Below are positions 36,731-45,494 of a stretch of DNA of 47,964 nt, one piece after another (the stretch's first letter is position 1; each line of letters starts with the position of its first letter). The notes under the pieces were generated by a model. That model was not told the DNA's origin. It searched no databases and worked only from the letters and a program-made list of their open reading frames with translations. This DNA comes from Nodularia spumigena CCY9414 (GTDB lineage: Bacteria; Cyanobacteriota; Cyanobacteriia; Cyanobacteriales; Nostocaceae): contig NZ_CP007203.1 of assembly GCF_000340565.2 (NCBI RefSeq), positions 3,775,651 to 3,823,614 on the forward strand. The letters run 5' to 3'. A program made the translations under genes and the position numbers.

Positions 36731-36889
36731 TTAAGAGGATGTCTGAAAACTTTTTCCTGTTGCATAAAACACTTGTAGATCCCCCTAAATCCCCCTTAAA
36801 AAGGGGGACTTTGATTAATTTCCCCCCCCTTAATAAGGGGGGTAAGGGGGGATATGGATAAAACTGATACTTCTCAGACATCCTCTTAA
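36731..36889. mobile_element. 159-bp MITE-like element with TTAA ends
   Basis: The ends TTAAGAGGATGTCTGA (36731-36746) and TCAGACATCCTCTTAA (36874-36889) are perfect 16-bp inverted repeats. The outer TTAA may be the target duplication. The interior has further C- and G-rich inverted blocks ('CCCCCTAAATCCCCCTTAAA' at 36781, and 'CCCTTAATAAGGGG' at 36827-36840) and no coding capacity. This is the form of a non-autonomous DNA transposon. It ends 40 bases before the start of the DUF1400 hydrolase gene, so it forms part of that gene's leader or promoter. The rest of 36492-36730 is AT-rich and empty. Confidence 0.82.
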
Positions 36890-36929
36890 CCCAAACTTGT
36901 TGGGATGGTGTAAACTGTGGGTTTTTCTG

Positions 36930-38603
36930 ATGAAAACATTTTTCAGATATTTAAGTTTAGGGATACTATCTACTTTGCTCACGGCTACTCCGGGATTGGG
37001 GGCGGAACGGATTAACTTTTTTTACCCTCCCTATGGTGAGTTCTCTTTGAGCGTTGACGCTTTGGAAATCTTCGCGAAAGAAGGTACAATCACCGATGAA
37101 TTGGCTTTTTATGCGAGTCGAGCCAATCCCCAGCAACTGGCTCAATTACGAGAGCTGCTCCAGCAGCAGTTTAATGTCACTCCTACCCTTGTGTCTCAGG
37201 TTACTTACTCACCGATAGGCGAAGACCTCATACAACGTTTAGGGGGCTTAATCCGCACGGAATCTAGGCAAAATGGCTTTTATGCCCTACGAAGTGCTTT
37301 GATATTGGCTGCTGCTAATCCAGAAGGTTTAACAGTGGTGAATTTTCTGCGTCAGTTTCCCTCACCTACGCTGCGGCTAAATTTTACCGAGGGGCTAAAG
37401 TTAGTTGATGACTTATCCCAAGTATTGCAGAAAAGAGATGAGGTTGTGGCTTGGATTCAACAAAAAGCGATCGCTCGCGCTACACCAATTGCTCCCCTAA
37501 ATGCAGCAGTTACCAATCCTACCATTGACTTTGCTCAACAGCCAGATTTAACATCCCCTGGTGCATTTACTTGGCGGCGAAAAGAATTTATACTTTTAGA
37601 TCAGTCTCGCGATCGCATAATTCCCACCCATCTTTATTTACCAGCAGCAACACCATCAACCAGCCCAGAAAATCCCTCACCTCCCTTTCCTCTAATTGTA
37701 ATTTCTCATGGTGTAGCTTCAGACCGTTCTTCTTTTGCCTATTTAGCGGAACATTTAGCATCCTACGGTTTTGCGGTGGCTGTATTAGAACACCCTGGTA
37801 GTAATGCGGAACGCGTTGAGCGCTACTTAACAGGTTTAGCTGGGCCATTAGAAGCAAAAGAATTTGTCAACCGACCTTTAGATATTAAATTTCTGCTTGA
37901 TCAACTGGAAATCATGGAAAAATTCAATCCTGCTCTCCAAGGAAAACTCAATTTTGAGCAAGTTGGGGCAATTGGGCATTCTTTTGGTGGTTATACTGTT
38001 TTAAGTTTGGCAGGAGCTAAGATAAATTTTGAGCAACTGCAACAAGACTGTAATTCCAATATGTCCTCTTTCAATTTGTCGCTGTTTTTGCAGTGTCAAG
38101 TCACTGAGTTAGAAGCCAAAGATTACCAACTCCAAGATGAGCGCATTAAAGCAGTATTGGCTATTAATCCTTTATCTAGCTCAATTTTTGGCAAAAGTGA
38201 GGTCAGCCAAATTCAAGTTCCTGTAATGCTAGTTGCAAATAGTCAGGATATTGCTACCCCAATAGTATCCGAGCAGGTTCGCCCTTTCACCTGGCTTACT
38301 ACCCCTAATAAGTATTTGGTATTAATTGAAAACGGGACTCATTTCAGTGTACTGACCGAAGCAACTTCTGGAAATGACGTGTTACCGATACCATCAGCTT
38401 TACTAGGCCCCAACCGTGCGCCGGCTTATGCTTATCTGAAAGCTTTAAACGTGGCTTTTTGGGAAACACACCTGCTCAACCGCCCCGAATACGCCTCTTA
38501 TTTACAACCCTCTTATGCTCAATATCTCAGTCAAGCACCTCTGAATCTGAGTCTGTTAAAATCTTTATCAGCAGAGCAATTGCATCAAGCATTGCAGGAA
38601 TGA
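36930..38603 (+). CDS. DUF1400 alpha/beta hydrolase, exported
   Basis: A 557-residue exported protein. Residues 1-26 from ATG 36930 form a signal peptide ending 'ATPGLGAE'; an upstream TTG at 36897 would add 11 residues before the signal and is unlikely. Residues about 27-160 are the DUF1400 domain ('INFFYPPYGEFSLSVDALEI' with 'FAKEGTITDELAFY'), found almost only in cyanobacteria. The alpha/beta-hydrolase domain follows, with 'PLIVISHGVASDRSSFAYLA', nucleophile elbow 'VGAIGHSFGGYTVLSLAGA', acid region 'VPVMLVANSQDIATP' and histidine in 'LVLIENGTHFSVLTEA'. The triad is intact. It is probably a periplasmic esterase or lipase-like enzyme of unknown substrate. Confidence 0.92.
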   Translation: MKTFFRYLSLGILSTLLTATPGLGAERINFFYPPYGEFSLSVDALEIFAKEGTITDELAFYASRANPQQLAQLRELLQQQFNVTPTLVSQVTYSPIGEDLIQRLGGLIRTESRQNGFYALRSALILAAANPEGLTVVNFLRQFPSPTLRLNFTEGLKLVDDLSQVLQKRDEVVAWIQQKAIARATPIAPLNAAVTNPTIDFAQQPDLTSPGAFTWRRKEFILLDQSRDRIIPTHLYLPAATPSTSPENPSPPFPLIVISHGVASDRSSFAYLAEHLASYGFAVAVLEHPGSNAERVERYLTGLAGPLEAKEFVNRPLDIKFLLDQLEIMEKFNPALQGKLNFEQVGAIGHSFGGYTVLSLAGAKINFEQLQQDCNSNMSSFNLSLFLQCQVTELEAKDYQLQDERIKAVLAINPLSSSIFGKSEVSQIQVPVMLVANSQDIATPIVSEQVRPFTWLTTPNKYLVLIENGTHFSVLTEATSGNDVLPIPSALLGPNRAPAYAYLKALNVAFWETHLLNRPEYASYLQPSYAQYLSQAPLNLSLLKSLSAEQLHQALQE

Positions 38604-38699
38604 AATCAGTGAAATGCTTGCTGTGAATTTGTTTGAGAATTTTGTCATGTCCTAAGCGCCCTGTCCGTTGCTATAACTGATAACTGTTAACTGTAAAAA

Positions 38700-39252
38700 A
38701 AGATATACTGTACCTAAAGGTGCTACGCATTCAATCGATACCTGAAGTCCTTGTCCGATTATAAGAAAACAGGCTGAAAACCCTTGAGGTTAAGTTTTGG
38801 AGCATGGCGGAAAAACTTAAACGTGCTTTAGACAAGGGATGGAAGCCGGCTAAGGCGTTTACGCCTCGGTGACTTTGTGGTAAAATAATTGTCACAGGAA
38901 CGGTAATTAACCTGTATAAAAACCCAAGTGCCTCACGGCAATCTGTACCTTCTCCCAAAGGGAGAGGCTTCGCCAAGACAAATAAATCTATGGGGTTCTA
39001 CTTCGTAGTTCTAGTATCACCTGGAAGTAGGTAAAAGATTTACAGGTACTAGACGACACAGAATTTAACTCAAACAAAATTTGCGGTAACGCAACTACCT
39101 CGCCCGCCGGGGGAAAGTTAACGCTAAAGCCCTTCGGGCATGGCTGCGCGTCGGGGGAGAGAACCACCTCTGGGTTAGATACCGCAAGGAGTCTAATCTA
39201 AGTGGACTCGTTGAACCAAGAATCCCCGCACCTTTAGATCGGGGAGTGTCAA
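38700..39252 (+). mobile_element. IS200/IS605-like remnant with omega-RNA-like right end
   Basis: A 700-bp gap (38604-39304) with no gene. Its right part ends with 'AATCCCCGCACCTTTAGATC' and 'GGGGAGTGTCAA'. The short hairpin (CCCCG 39224-39228, CGGGG 39240-39244) followed by GTGTCAA is the form I associate with right ends of cyanobacterial IS605-type elements. Before it, G/C-rich stem-loop sequence ('GTAACGCAACTACCTCGCCC', 'CCGCAAGGAGTCTAATCTAA') resembles the structured RNA at the end of tnpB genes. No tnpA or tnpB frame is left. STRR repeats (38676-38699) and a 'CTTCTCCCAAAGGGAGAGGC' repeat (about 38950) lie in or beside it. The left end is not defined. Confidence 0.42.
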
Positions 39253-39304
39253 GGGAATACTATGAATGAAGCAAAAACGAATTTGCACCATGAGGTAGAT
39301 ATCA

Positions 39305-42300
39305 ATGACCACTGCGGACTGCACCCCCATCATTCCCGGATATAAAATTAACTCTCAACTGTACGCAGGCTACAGAACTGTAGTTTATCGAGCTATCCGA
39401 GAGCAAGATCAACTCCCAGTGGTGATTAAGCTGCTTACCTCTGAATATCCCGGCTTTAACGAATTGTTGCAATTTCGCAACCAATATACTATTAGCAAAA
39501 ATCTCAACATTCCCGGTATCATTCAGCCCTTATCATTAGAACCCTATGGTAATGCTTACATTTTGGTGATGGAAGATATAGGGTTGATTTCTTTAGGAGA
39601 ATACATCAAAACCAATATTATCTCCCTTGTGGAATTTTTAGAAATTGCTATTCAATTAACTAATATTATTGATGATTTGATTATCAGCCATATTATTCAT
39701 AAAGATATTAAACCTGCAAATATTCTCATTCATCCAGAAAGCAAAACAGTTAAACTTATTGATTTTAGTATCGCTTCATTACTTTCTAAAGAAACCCAAG
39801 AACTCAAAAATCCTCATATTTTAGAAGGAACACTCGCTTATATTTCACCGGAACAAACTGGTAGGATGAACCGAGGCATAGACTACCGCAGCGATTTTTA
39901 TTCTCTGGGGGTGACATTTTATGAATTATTGACAGGAGAGTTACCATTTATATCTGATGACCCGATGGAATTGGTACATGGTCATATTGCGAAAATGCCC
40001 ACCCCTTTGGTAAACAAGAAATCGGCAATCGGCAACACAGCAGAGATTCCCCAGGTAGTCTCGGATATTGTGATGAAATTAATGGCGAAAAACGCCGAAG
40101 AAAGATATCAGAGTGCTTTGGGATTAAAGCATGATTTAAACAAGTGTTGGTATGAATTAAAGAATACTGGGAAAATTACAGATTTTGAAATTGGTCAGCA
40201 GGATTTATGCGATCGCTTTCTGATTCCCGAAAAACTGTATGGGCGAGAAGCGGAAGTTAAAACATTACTAAATGGCTGTGAAGGGGTAGCAAACGGTACA
40301 ACCGAAATCATGCTAGTGGCAGGATTTTCAGGTATTGGTAAAACCGCCGTTGTCAATGAAATCCACAAGCCAATTACTCGTCAGCAAGGCTATTTTATTA
40401 AAGGGAAATTTGACCAATTTAATCGCAATATTCCCTTCTCTGCCTTTGTACAAGCCCTGCGGGATTTAATCGGGCAATTATTCTCGGAATCTGACGCGCA
40501 ATTGGCGCAATGGCGAGGCAAAATTCTCGCATCTGTGGGAGACAATGGACAGGTTTTAATTTCGGTGATTCCCGAACTAGAAAGAATTATCGGCAAACAA
40601 CCCCCGACACCAGAACTATCGGGAACAGCAGCACAGAACCGATTTAACTTATTATTCCAAAAGTTTATTGCAGTATTCAGCACCGCAGAACATCCGTTAG
40701 TGATGTTTCTCGATGACTTACAGTGGGCGGATTTTGCTTCCCTAGAGTTGATCAAACTGCTGATGGAAGAGCAGAGTTATTTGCTGTTGTTGGGCGCTTA
40801 TCGAGATAATGAGGTAGAAGCTACCCACCCATTTATATTGACGGTGGAGGAACTGAAGAAAACTGGCAAGATTGTCAATACCATTACCCTCCTCCCCCTG
40901 AGCTTCGGTGATACAAATCAGTTGGTTGCTGATAAGTTGAATTGTCCCACAGAGCGATCGCATTCTCTGACAGAATTAATTATCTCGATTCACGCTTCTA
41001 CAACAGCGAGCATTTCTTCCAATTATAACATGAATACGGTGCTAGATTTTGCAGCGATTATCAAAGCTTCTCAAAGTCTTTCTAGTACGATTAAACTGGA
41101 TGAACTGCTGCACCAACTAACTGAGATTATTTTGCAAAATTCCGGGGGCGATCGCTGTGCCTTAATTCTGCCCTATAGTGATGGTAACTGGCGGGTGAAA
41201 GCTATGGCTACACCGGATAGCAAAAAACTTTGTTCTGAACCTTTAGAGGGCAATCTCCATGTGCCTGTGAAGCTGATTCAGTATGTGAAAAACACTCAAG
41301 AATTAGTGGTGATTAATAATCTGGAAACGGAGCTACCTGTGATTGATGAATATTTAATCCAACAGCAACCAAAAAGTATACTGTGTTTGCCGATTCTCAA
41401 TCAAGGAAAATTAATTGGGATTTTGTATTTACATAATCGCTCCACCAGTGGGGTGTTTACGAGCGATCGCATTCTTATTCTCAATTTTCTCTGTACTCAA
41501 GCTGCTATTTCCTTAGAAAATGCCCGACTTTATCAACAAGCTGGACAAGCATTACAAAATTTACAACAAGCAGAATTACAACTGGTGCAAAGTGAGAAAA
41601 TGTTCGCCTTGGGTAACTTAGTCGCTGGTGTCGCCCATGAAATGAATAATCCCTTGGGGTTTATCTGTGGGACTCTGCAACAAATTAAACCGATGTTTGC
41701 AGAGATGCTCACACATTTGCAACTATATCAAGCCAGACTACCAGAGCCAGGGGCGGAAATTCTAGACCATGCAGCAGAAATTGACTTGGATTATAGTTTA
41801 AAAGATTTGCCCAAGATGATTGACTCGATGATCATGGCTAGCGATCGCCTCAAAAATATCAGCACCAGTCTCCGCACTTTTTCCCGTGCTGATCAAGTTT
41901 ATCAAGTGCCATTTAACATCCACGAAGGCATTAATAGTACAATTTTAATTTTAAAACATCGTCTCAAAGCCAATGAACAGCGTCCCGCAATTAAAGTGAT
42001 AACTGAATATGGTAATTTACCGGAGATTAAATGTTTTCCTGGTCAATTAAACCAGGTATTTATGAACATTTTAGCCAATGCCATTGACGCATTAGAAGAA
42101 TCGAATAAAGGACGCAGTTTTGCAGAGATTCAAGCTCATCCTCCTTATATTTTTATCAAAACCTTAATTATAGATCAGCAAGTAAAAATTGCCATTGCTA
42201 ATAATGGAATTGGCATGAGTGAAGAAGTGAAACAGCGAATATTTGACCATTTATTTACTACTAAAGCAGTGGGTAAAGGTACAGGATTAGGACTGGCGAT

Positions 42301-42412
42301 CGCCCGTCAAATTGTCGAAGAAAAACATCACGGTTCACTGGTTGTCAATTCTCGACTCGGTGAAGGAACCGAATTTGTAATCACCTTACCCATTATCGGT
42401 ATAAATAATTAA
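39305..42412 (+). CDS. Hybrid Ser/Thr kinase-AAA-GAF-histidine kinase, shortened
   Basis: A 1035-residue signalling protein of the cyanobacterial Hstk type. The Ser/Thr kinase at about 10-280 has the lysine in 'VVIKLLTSE', catalytic 'HKDIKPANI' (132-140), and 'LIDFSIAS', where DFG reads DFS. A P-loop ATPase begins at about 310 (Walker A 'GFSGIGKT' near 340, Walker B 'VMFLDDLQWAD' near 465). A GAF domain covers about 580-742, and the histidine kinase has H-box 'GVAHEMNNPLG', N-box 'NILANAIDALEE' and G-boxes 'NNGIGMSEE' and 'GKGTGLGLAIA'. Family members usually have some 1700-2000 residues, with the rest of the ATPase and a long helical region between ATPase and GAF. Here that part is missing at about residues 556-580 without a frameshift. 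GAGGT precedes the ATG. Confidence 0.9.
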   Translation: MTTADCTPIIPGYKINSQLYAGYRTVVYRAIREQDQLPVVIKLLTSEYPGFNELLQFRNQYTISKNLNIPGIIQPLSLEPYGNAYILVMEDIGLISLGEYIKTNIISLVEFLEIAIQLTNIIDDLIISHIIHKDIKPANILIHPESKTVKLIDFSIASLLSKETQELKNPHILEGTLAYISPEQTGRMNRGIDYRSDFYSLGVTFYELLTGELPFISDDPMELVHGHIAKMPTPLVNKKSAIGNTAEIPQVVSDIVMKLMAKNAEERYQSALGLKHDLNKCWYELKNTGKITDFEIGQQDLCDRFLIPEKLYGREAEVKTLLNGCEGVANGTTEIMLVAGFSGIGKTAVVNEIHKPITRQQGYFIKGKFDQFNRNIPFSAFVQALRDLIGQLFSESDAQLAQWRGKILASVGDNGQVLISVIPELERIIGKQPPTPELSGTAAQNRFNLLFQKFIAVFSTAEHPLVMFLDDLQWADFASLELIKLLMEEQSYLLLLGAYRDNEVEATHPFILTVEELKKTGKIVNTITLLPLSFGDTNQLVADKLNCPTERSHSLTELIISIHASTTASISSNYNMNTVLDFAAIIKASQSLSSTIKLDELLHQLTEIILQNSGGDRCALILPYSDGNWRVKAMATPDSKKLCSEPLEGNLHVPVKLIQYVKNTQELVVINNLETELPVIDEYLIQQQPKSILCLPILNQGKLIGILYLHNRSTSGVFTSDRILILNFLCTQAAISLENARLYQQAGQALQNLQQAELQLVQSEKMFALGNLVAGVAHEMNNPLGFICGTLQQIKPMFAEMLTHLQLYQARLPEPGAEILDHAAEIDLDYSLKDLPKMIDSMIMASDRLKNISTSLRTFSRADQVYQVPFNIHEGINSTILILKHRLKANEQRPAIKVITEYGNLPEIKCFPGQLNQVFMNILANAIDALEESNKGRSFAEIQAHPPYIFIKTLIIDQQVKIAIANNGIGMSEEVKQRIFDHLFTTKAVGKGTGLGLAIARQIVEEKHHGSLVVNSRLGEGTEFVITLPIIGINN

Positions 42413-42529
42413 AGCTTGGTAATTATATCATATTAAATCCGGAAACACTATATTGAGAAATATTTAATACCACTTAACCGTAGAAAGTTTCAATTGTAAC
42501 TAGAAGAAATCCATAATTAATTTATTTAT

Positions 42530-42606
42530 GCAGGACTTACGTAAAAACCTCTCAAACTCTCATGACTCGGTGTACTCTGCGTCCTCTGTGGTTCGTTTCT
42601 TCCTAA
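42530..42606. repeat. Dispersed repeat 'aggacttacg...ctctgcgtcctctgtggttcgtt'
   Basis: 'GCAGGACTTACGTAAAAACC' at 42532 and 'ACTCTGCGTCCTCTGTGGTT' at 42573 form a longer composite that recurs in part at 47388-47475 and 47866-47910. It lies in the gap between the hybrid kinase and the phosphohexomutase gene. Confidence 0.75.
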
Positions 42607-42691
42607 TATTGAACCAGTGGATTAATTCCGCCACTCCTGGAATTTATGAAATAAATGCTAAAATCCTGACGTAAACAGAGAGGATACCTCA

Positions 42692-44131
42692 ATGCCAGTT
42701 GCTGCTAAATCGATTAAATTTGGTACAGACGGCTGGCGAGGCATAATTGGTGATGAGTTCACCTTTGAACGCCTAGCCCTAGTCGCGCCAGTTGCCGCCC
42801 AAGTATTGTATATTACATATTATTCGACAGTTGGTAACAAAACAATTATTGTCGGCTACGATCGCCGATTTATGGCAGAAGACTTTGCCCGTGCTGTGGC
42901 GGATTCTGTCACCGCTATCGGGTTTGATGTTTTACTCAGCGAAACCTTTGCACCAACTCCGGCTTTTAGTTGGGCTGCAAAAGACCTGAATGCTTTAGGA
43001 GCGCTGGTAATTACAGCTAGTCATAACCCCGGAGCATATTTAGGGTTAAAAGTCAAGGGTGCTTTTGGTGGTTCAGTACCCTCAGAAGTAACCAAAGAAA
43101 TAGAAGCATTATTATCTGCGGGTGTACCTGAGCCAGTGGCTACCCCTGGAAAACAACAGCCCTTGAATCCCTGGCCGAGTTACACTACAGCCCTAAAAGC
43201 TAAAGTTAATATTAGCAAAATTCAAGCAGCGATCGCCTCTGGTAAACTGAGATTATTTGCTGATGTCATGCACGGTGCAGCAGCAGGGGGATTAGGGAGA
43301 TTACTGGGGGATGGTGTCCAAGAAATTAACAGCGATCGCGATCCTTTATTTGAAGGTGGTGCGCCCGAACCATTACCAAAATACCTATCTCGTTTATTCT
43401 CGACGATCAAAACTTACCGACAAACAGATAAATCAAGTTTAGCCGTGGGGTTAGTATTCGATGGTGACTGCGATCGCATCGCCGCAGTGGATGGTAACGC
43501 TAACTTTTTGAGTTCCCAAATCTTAATTCCCATCTTAATCGACCACTTAACCCAAAGGCGCAGCTTTAGTGGTGAAATCGTCAAAACTGTCAGTGGTTCT
43601 GATTTAATTCCCCGTGTCGCCGCATTGCATAACTTGCCACTTTTTGAAACTGCCGTCGGATATAAATACATCGCTGATAGAATGTTAACCGCAGATGTAT
43701 TATTAGGTGGGGAAGAATCAGGAGGAATCGGTTATGGTAGCCATATTCCCGAACGTGATGCACTGTTATCAGCCTTGTATGTTCTAGAGGCGATTGTGGA
43801 ATCTGGGTTAGATTTAAGCGATTATTATCACTCTTTGCAAGAAAAAACAGGTTTCACCTCAGCTTATGATCGCATTGATTTACCCTTAGCCAGTATGGAT
43901 GTGCGATCGCGTCTTTTAGAACAACTGCAAACCCAACCATTAACCGAAATTGCCGGTAAAACCGTCATTGATTGTCAAACCATCGACGGCTATAAATTCC
44001 GCCTAGCTGACAACAGCTGGTTAATGATTCGGTTTAGCGGTACAGAACCAGTATTACGCCTATATTGCGAAGCAGCGACAATTGCACAAGTGCATCAAAC
44101 CTTGGCTTGGGCGAAAAATTGGGCAGAATAA
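42692..44131 (+). CDS. Phosphoglucomutase/phosphomannomutase family protein
   Basis: A 479-residue alpha-D-phosphohexomutase that moves phosphate between C1 and C6 of a hexose. The start 'SIKFGTDGWRGIIGDEFTFE' is typical. The active-site serine loop is 'VITASHNPGAYLGLKVKG', the metal loop 'VFDGDCDRIAAVDGNA', the sugar-specificity loop 'LGGEESGGIGYGSHIPERDA', and the phosphate loop 'IRFSGTEPVLRLYCEA'. All four functional loops are intact. The GEESGG loop fits glucose or mannose phosphates; which of them is used cannot be decided. It has a strong Shine-Dalgarno (GAGAGGA) and HIP1 octamers. It probably feeds glycogen, exopolysaccharide or cell-wall precursors. Confidence 0.96.
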   Translation: MPVAAKSIKFGTDGWRGIIGDEFTFERLALVAPVAAQVLYITYYSTVGNKTIIVGYDRRFMAEDFARAVADSVTAIGFDVLLSETFAPTPAFSWAAKDLNALGALVITASHNPGAYLGLKVKGAFGGSVPSEVTKEIEALLSAGVPEPVATPGKQQPLNPWPSYTTALKAKVNISKIQAAIASGKLRLFADVMHGAAAGGLGRLLGDGVQEINSDRDPLFEGGAPEPLPKYLSRLFSTIKTYRQTDKSSLAVGLVFDGDCDRIAAVDGNANFLSSQILIPILIDHLTQRRSFSGEIVKTVSGSDLIPRVAALHNLPLFETAVGYKYIADRMLTADVLLGGEESGGIGYGSHIPERDALLSALYVLEAIVESGLDLSDYYHSLQEKTGFTSAYDRIDLPLASMDVRSRLLEQLQTQPLTEIAGKTVIDCQTIDGYKFRLADNSWLMIRFSGTEPVLRLYCEAATIAQVHQTLAWAKNWAE

Positions 44132-44136
44132 TCTCA

Positions 44137-44297
44137 GTTAACAGTTGTCAGTGATCAGGCATTTCCTAGTCTAATAAAGTACAAAATTATCTGCGTTTAT
44201 CTGCGTCCATCTGCGTTTAATTATTACTGCTTGTACCTCACTGGAATGGGAATTGCTATAACTGATAACTGATAACTGATAACTGATAACTGCAAAT
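44137..44297. repeat. STRR repeats before the RdgB-type gene
   Basis: 'CAGTTAACAGTTGTCAGTGA' (44137) and four tandem GATAACT-type units (about 44261-44292, 'AACTGATAACTGATAACTGA') with a 'CTGCGTTTATCTGCGTCCAT' repeat between them. The second block ends 7 bases before the rdgB-like ATG, so it takes the place of the ribosome-binding site. Confidence 0.85.
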
Positions 44298-44873
44298 ATG
44301 AATAAAATACTCGTAGTAGCTACAGGAAATACCGGTAAATTGCGGGAACTGCAAGCTTATCTGGCTAATTCTGGTTGGGAATTAACGCTCAAACCAGCAG
44401 AATTAGAAGTTGAAGAAACAGGCGAAACCTTTGCCGCTAATGCTTGTCTCAAAGCTTCCCAAATTGCTCAAGGTACAGGACAATGGGCGATCGCAGATGA
44501 TTCGGGTTTGGCAGTAGATGCCCTAAATGGCGCACCCGGAATATATTCGGCACGTTATGGTAGCAGCGACTCAGACCGCATTGCTCGGTTATTGCGAGAA
44601 TTAGGTAACACCACCAATCGCCAAGCCCAATTTGTCTGTGCCGTGGCGATCGCTCGTCCTGATGGTACAATAGCTTTAGAATCCGAAGGCATATGTCGCG
44701 GCGAAATTCTTCATGCACCCCGTGGCGAAGGTGGTTTTGGCTACGACCCGATATTTTATGTCCCAGAAAAGCAATTGACTTTTGCACAGATGTCGCGGGA
44801 ATTGAAAGGCTCAATTAGCCATCGAGGTCAAGCTTTAACAGTTATCAGTGATCAGTTATCAGTTATCAGTTAA
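44298..44873 (+). CDS. rdgB: RdgB/HAM1-type non-canonical purine NTP pyrophosphatase
   Basis: A 191-residue enzyme that hydrolyses ITP, dITP and XTP to monophosphates and keeps damaged purines out of DNA and RNA. It starts 'ILVVATGNTGKLRELQAYLA' (T/S-x-N-x-x-K motif). It has 'EETGETFAANACLKA', the catalytic 'WAIADDSGLAVDALNGAPGI' with 'YSARYG', 'GEGGFGYDPIFYVPE', and 'SHRGQAL'. All family residues are present. The protein should end shortly after 'SHRGQAL'; instead the last ten or so residues ('TVISDQLSVIS') are translated from STRR repeat DNA, which also supplies the stop codon. The gene is flanked by STRR on both sides. Confidence 0.95.
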   Translation: MNKILVVATGNTGKLRELQAYLANSGWELTLKPAELEVEETGETFAANACLKASQIAQGTGQWAIADDSGLAVDALNGAPGIYSARYGSSDSDRIARLLRELGNTTNRQAQFVCAVAIARPDGTIALESEGICRGEILHAPRGEGGFGYDPIFYVPEKQLTFAQMSRELKGSISHRGQALTVISDQLSVIS

Positions 44874-44966
44874 GAGACACAATTGGGTTTAATTCCCCTA
44901 CTATATCTGGCGTTGGTGGCGGGTCTAAATCCATAGGTCTTGATAACTGTTTACTGTTTACTGATT
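44838..44966. repeat. STRR repeats overlapping the 3' end of rdgB
   Basis: 'ACAGTTATCAGTGATCAGTT' and 'ATCAGTTATCAGTTAA' (44838-44874) lie inside the coding region and include its stop codon. An inverse block, 'TGATAACTGTTTACTGTTTA', stands at 44941-44960. The two could fold into a hairpin at the end of the rdgB transcript. Confidence 0.85.
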
Positions 44967-45097
44967 TAAGTTTAATATCAAAATCTAACTGAAGATTTTT
45001 GCTGTTCTAACTTGAGTTGGAGAACTACCATTTTAAAATTGCTGACAATAAAACCACAACTTCAAAGCGGAGAGTGGCGTTAGCCATAGGTAAGTAT

Positions 45098-45361
45098 ATG
45101 AAGCTTTTAGGAAATCTCGCTTTAGCGCTACTATTTGGCACTATGTCAGTTACAGCCTTAAATCCCACTCAGGCTATAGCTCAAGAAGCCCCAGAAACCC
45201 CAGAAACAGAAATGCCATCTCCTCCTGAACCTGGTACTAACCAACGGATAGATATGGGAGAGGTAGAGATTAAAATAGAAGAGGAAAAGGAAGTAGAATT
45301 AGAGCCTGAACAAAGTATTACTACTACTCCAGAGTCTATGGAGGAAGATAGTTCCGATTAG
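45098..45361 (+). CDS. Small acidic exported protein, copy 1
   Basis: An 87-residue protein from ATG 45098, with TAGG at the right distance. In-frame GTG 45074 and TTG 45017 are alternatives. 'LLGNLALALLFGTMSVTALN' is the hydrophobic core of a signal peptide, ending near 'TQAIAQE'. The mature part, about 58 residues, is very rich in Glu, Pro, Ser and Thr ('EMPSPPEPGTNQRIDMGEVE', 'EEEKEVELEPEQS') with no cysteine, and is probably disordered. The function is unknown. It has a tandem paralogue 130 bases downstream. Strong charge suggests binding to cations or to basic surface components; this is only a guess. Confidence 0.72.
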   Translation: MKLLGNLALALLFGTMSVTALNPTQAIAQEAPETPETEMPSPPEPGTNQRIDMGEVEIKIEEEKEVELEPEQSITTTPESMEEDSSD

Positions 45362-45494
45362 CAGCACCTAACGAAACTCCAACTCAAGATTTTTGCTGTT
45401 CTAACTTGAGTTGGAGAACTACCATTTGTAAATTGCTGACAATATTATAGACAACTTATAATAGCGGAGCGTGGCGTTAGCCATAGGTAAGTTA

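Noticed and set aside
38731-38976. 81-residue minus-strand frame
   Set aside because: It lies across a repeat and the IS605-like remnant, and the product has no coherent protein pattern.
43222-43671. Minus-strand frames inside the phosphohexomutase gene
   Set aside because: Antisense to a well-supported enzyme gene, with no start signal.
45017-45097. Upstream TTG/GTG starts for the first acidic exported protein
   Set aside because: They would put 19-27 extra residues before the signal peptide and lie in the duplicated leader. ATG 45098 has a better ribosome spacing.
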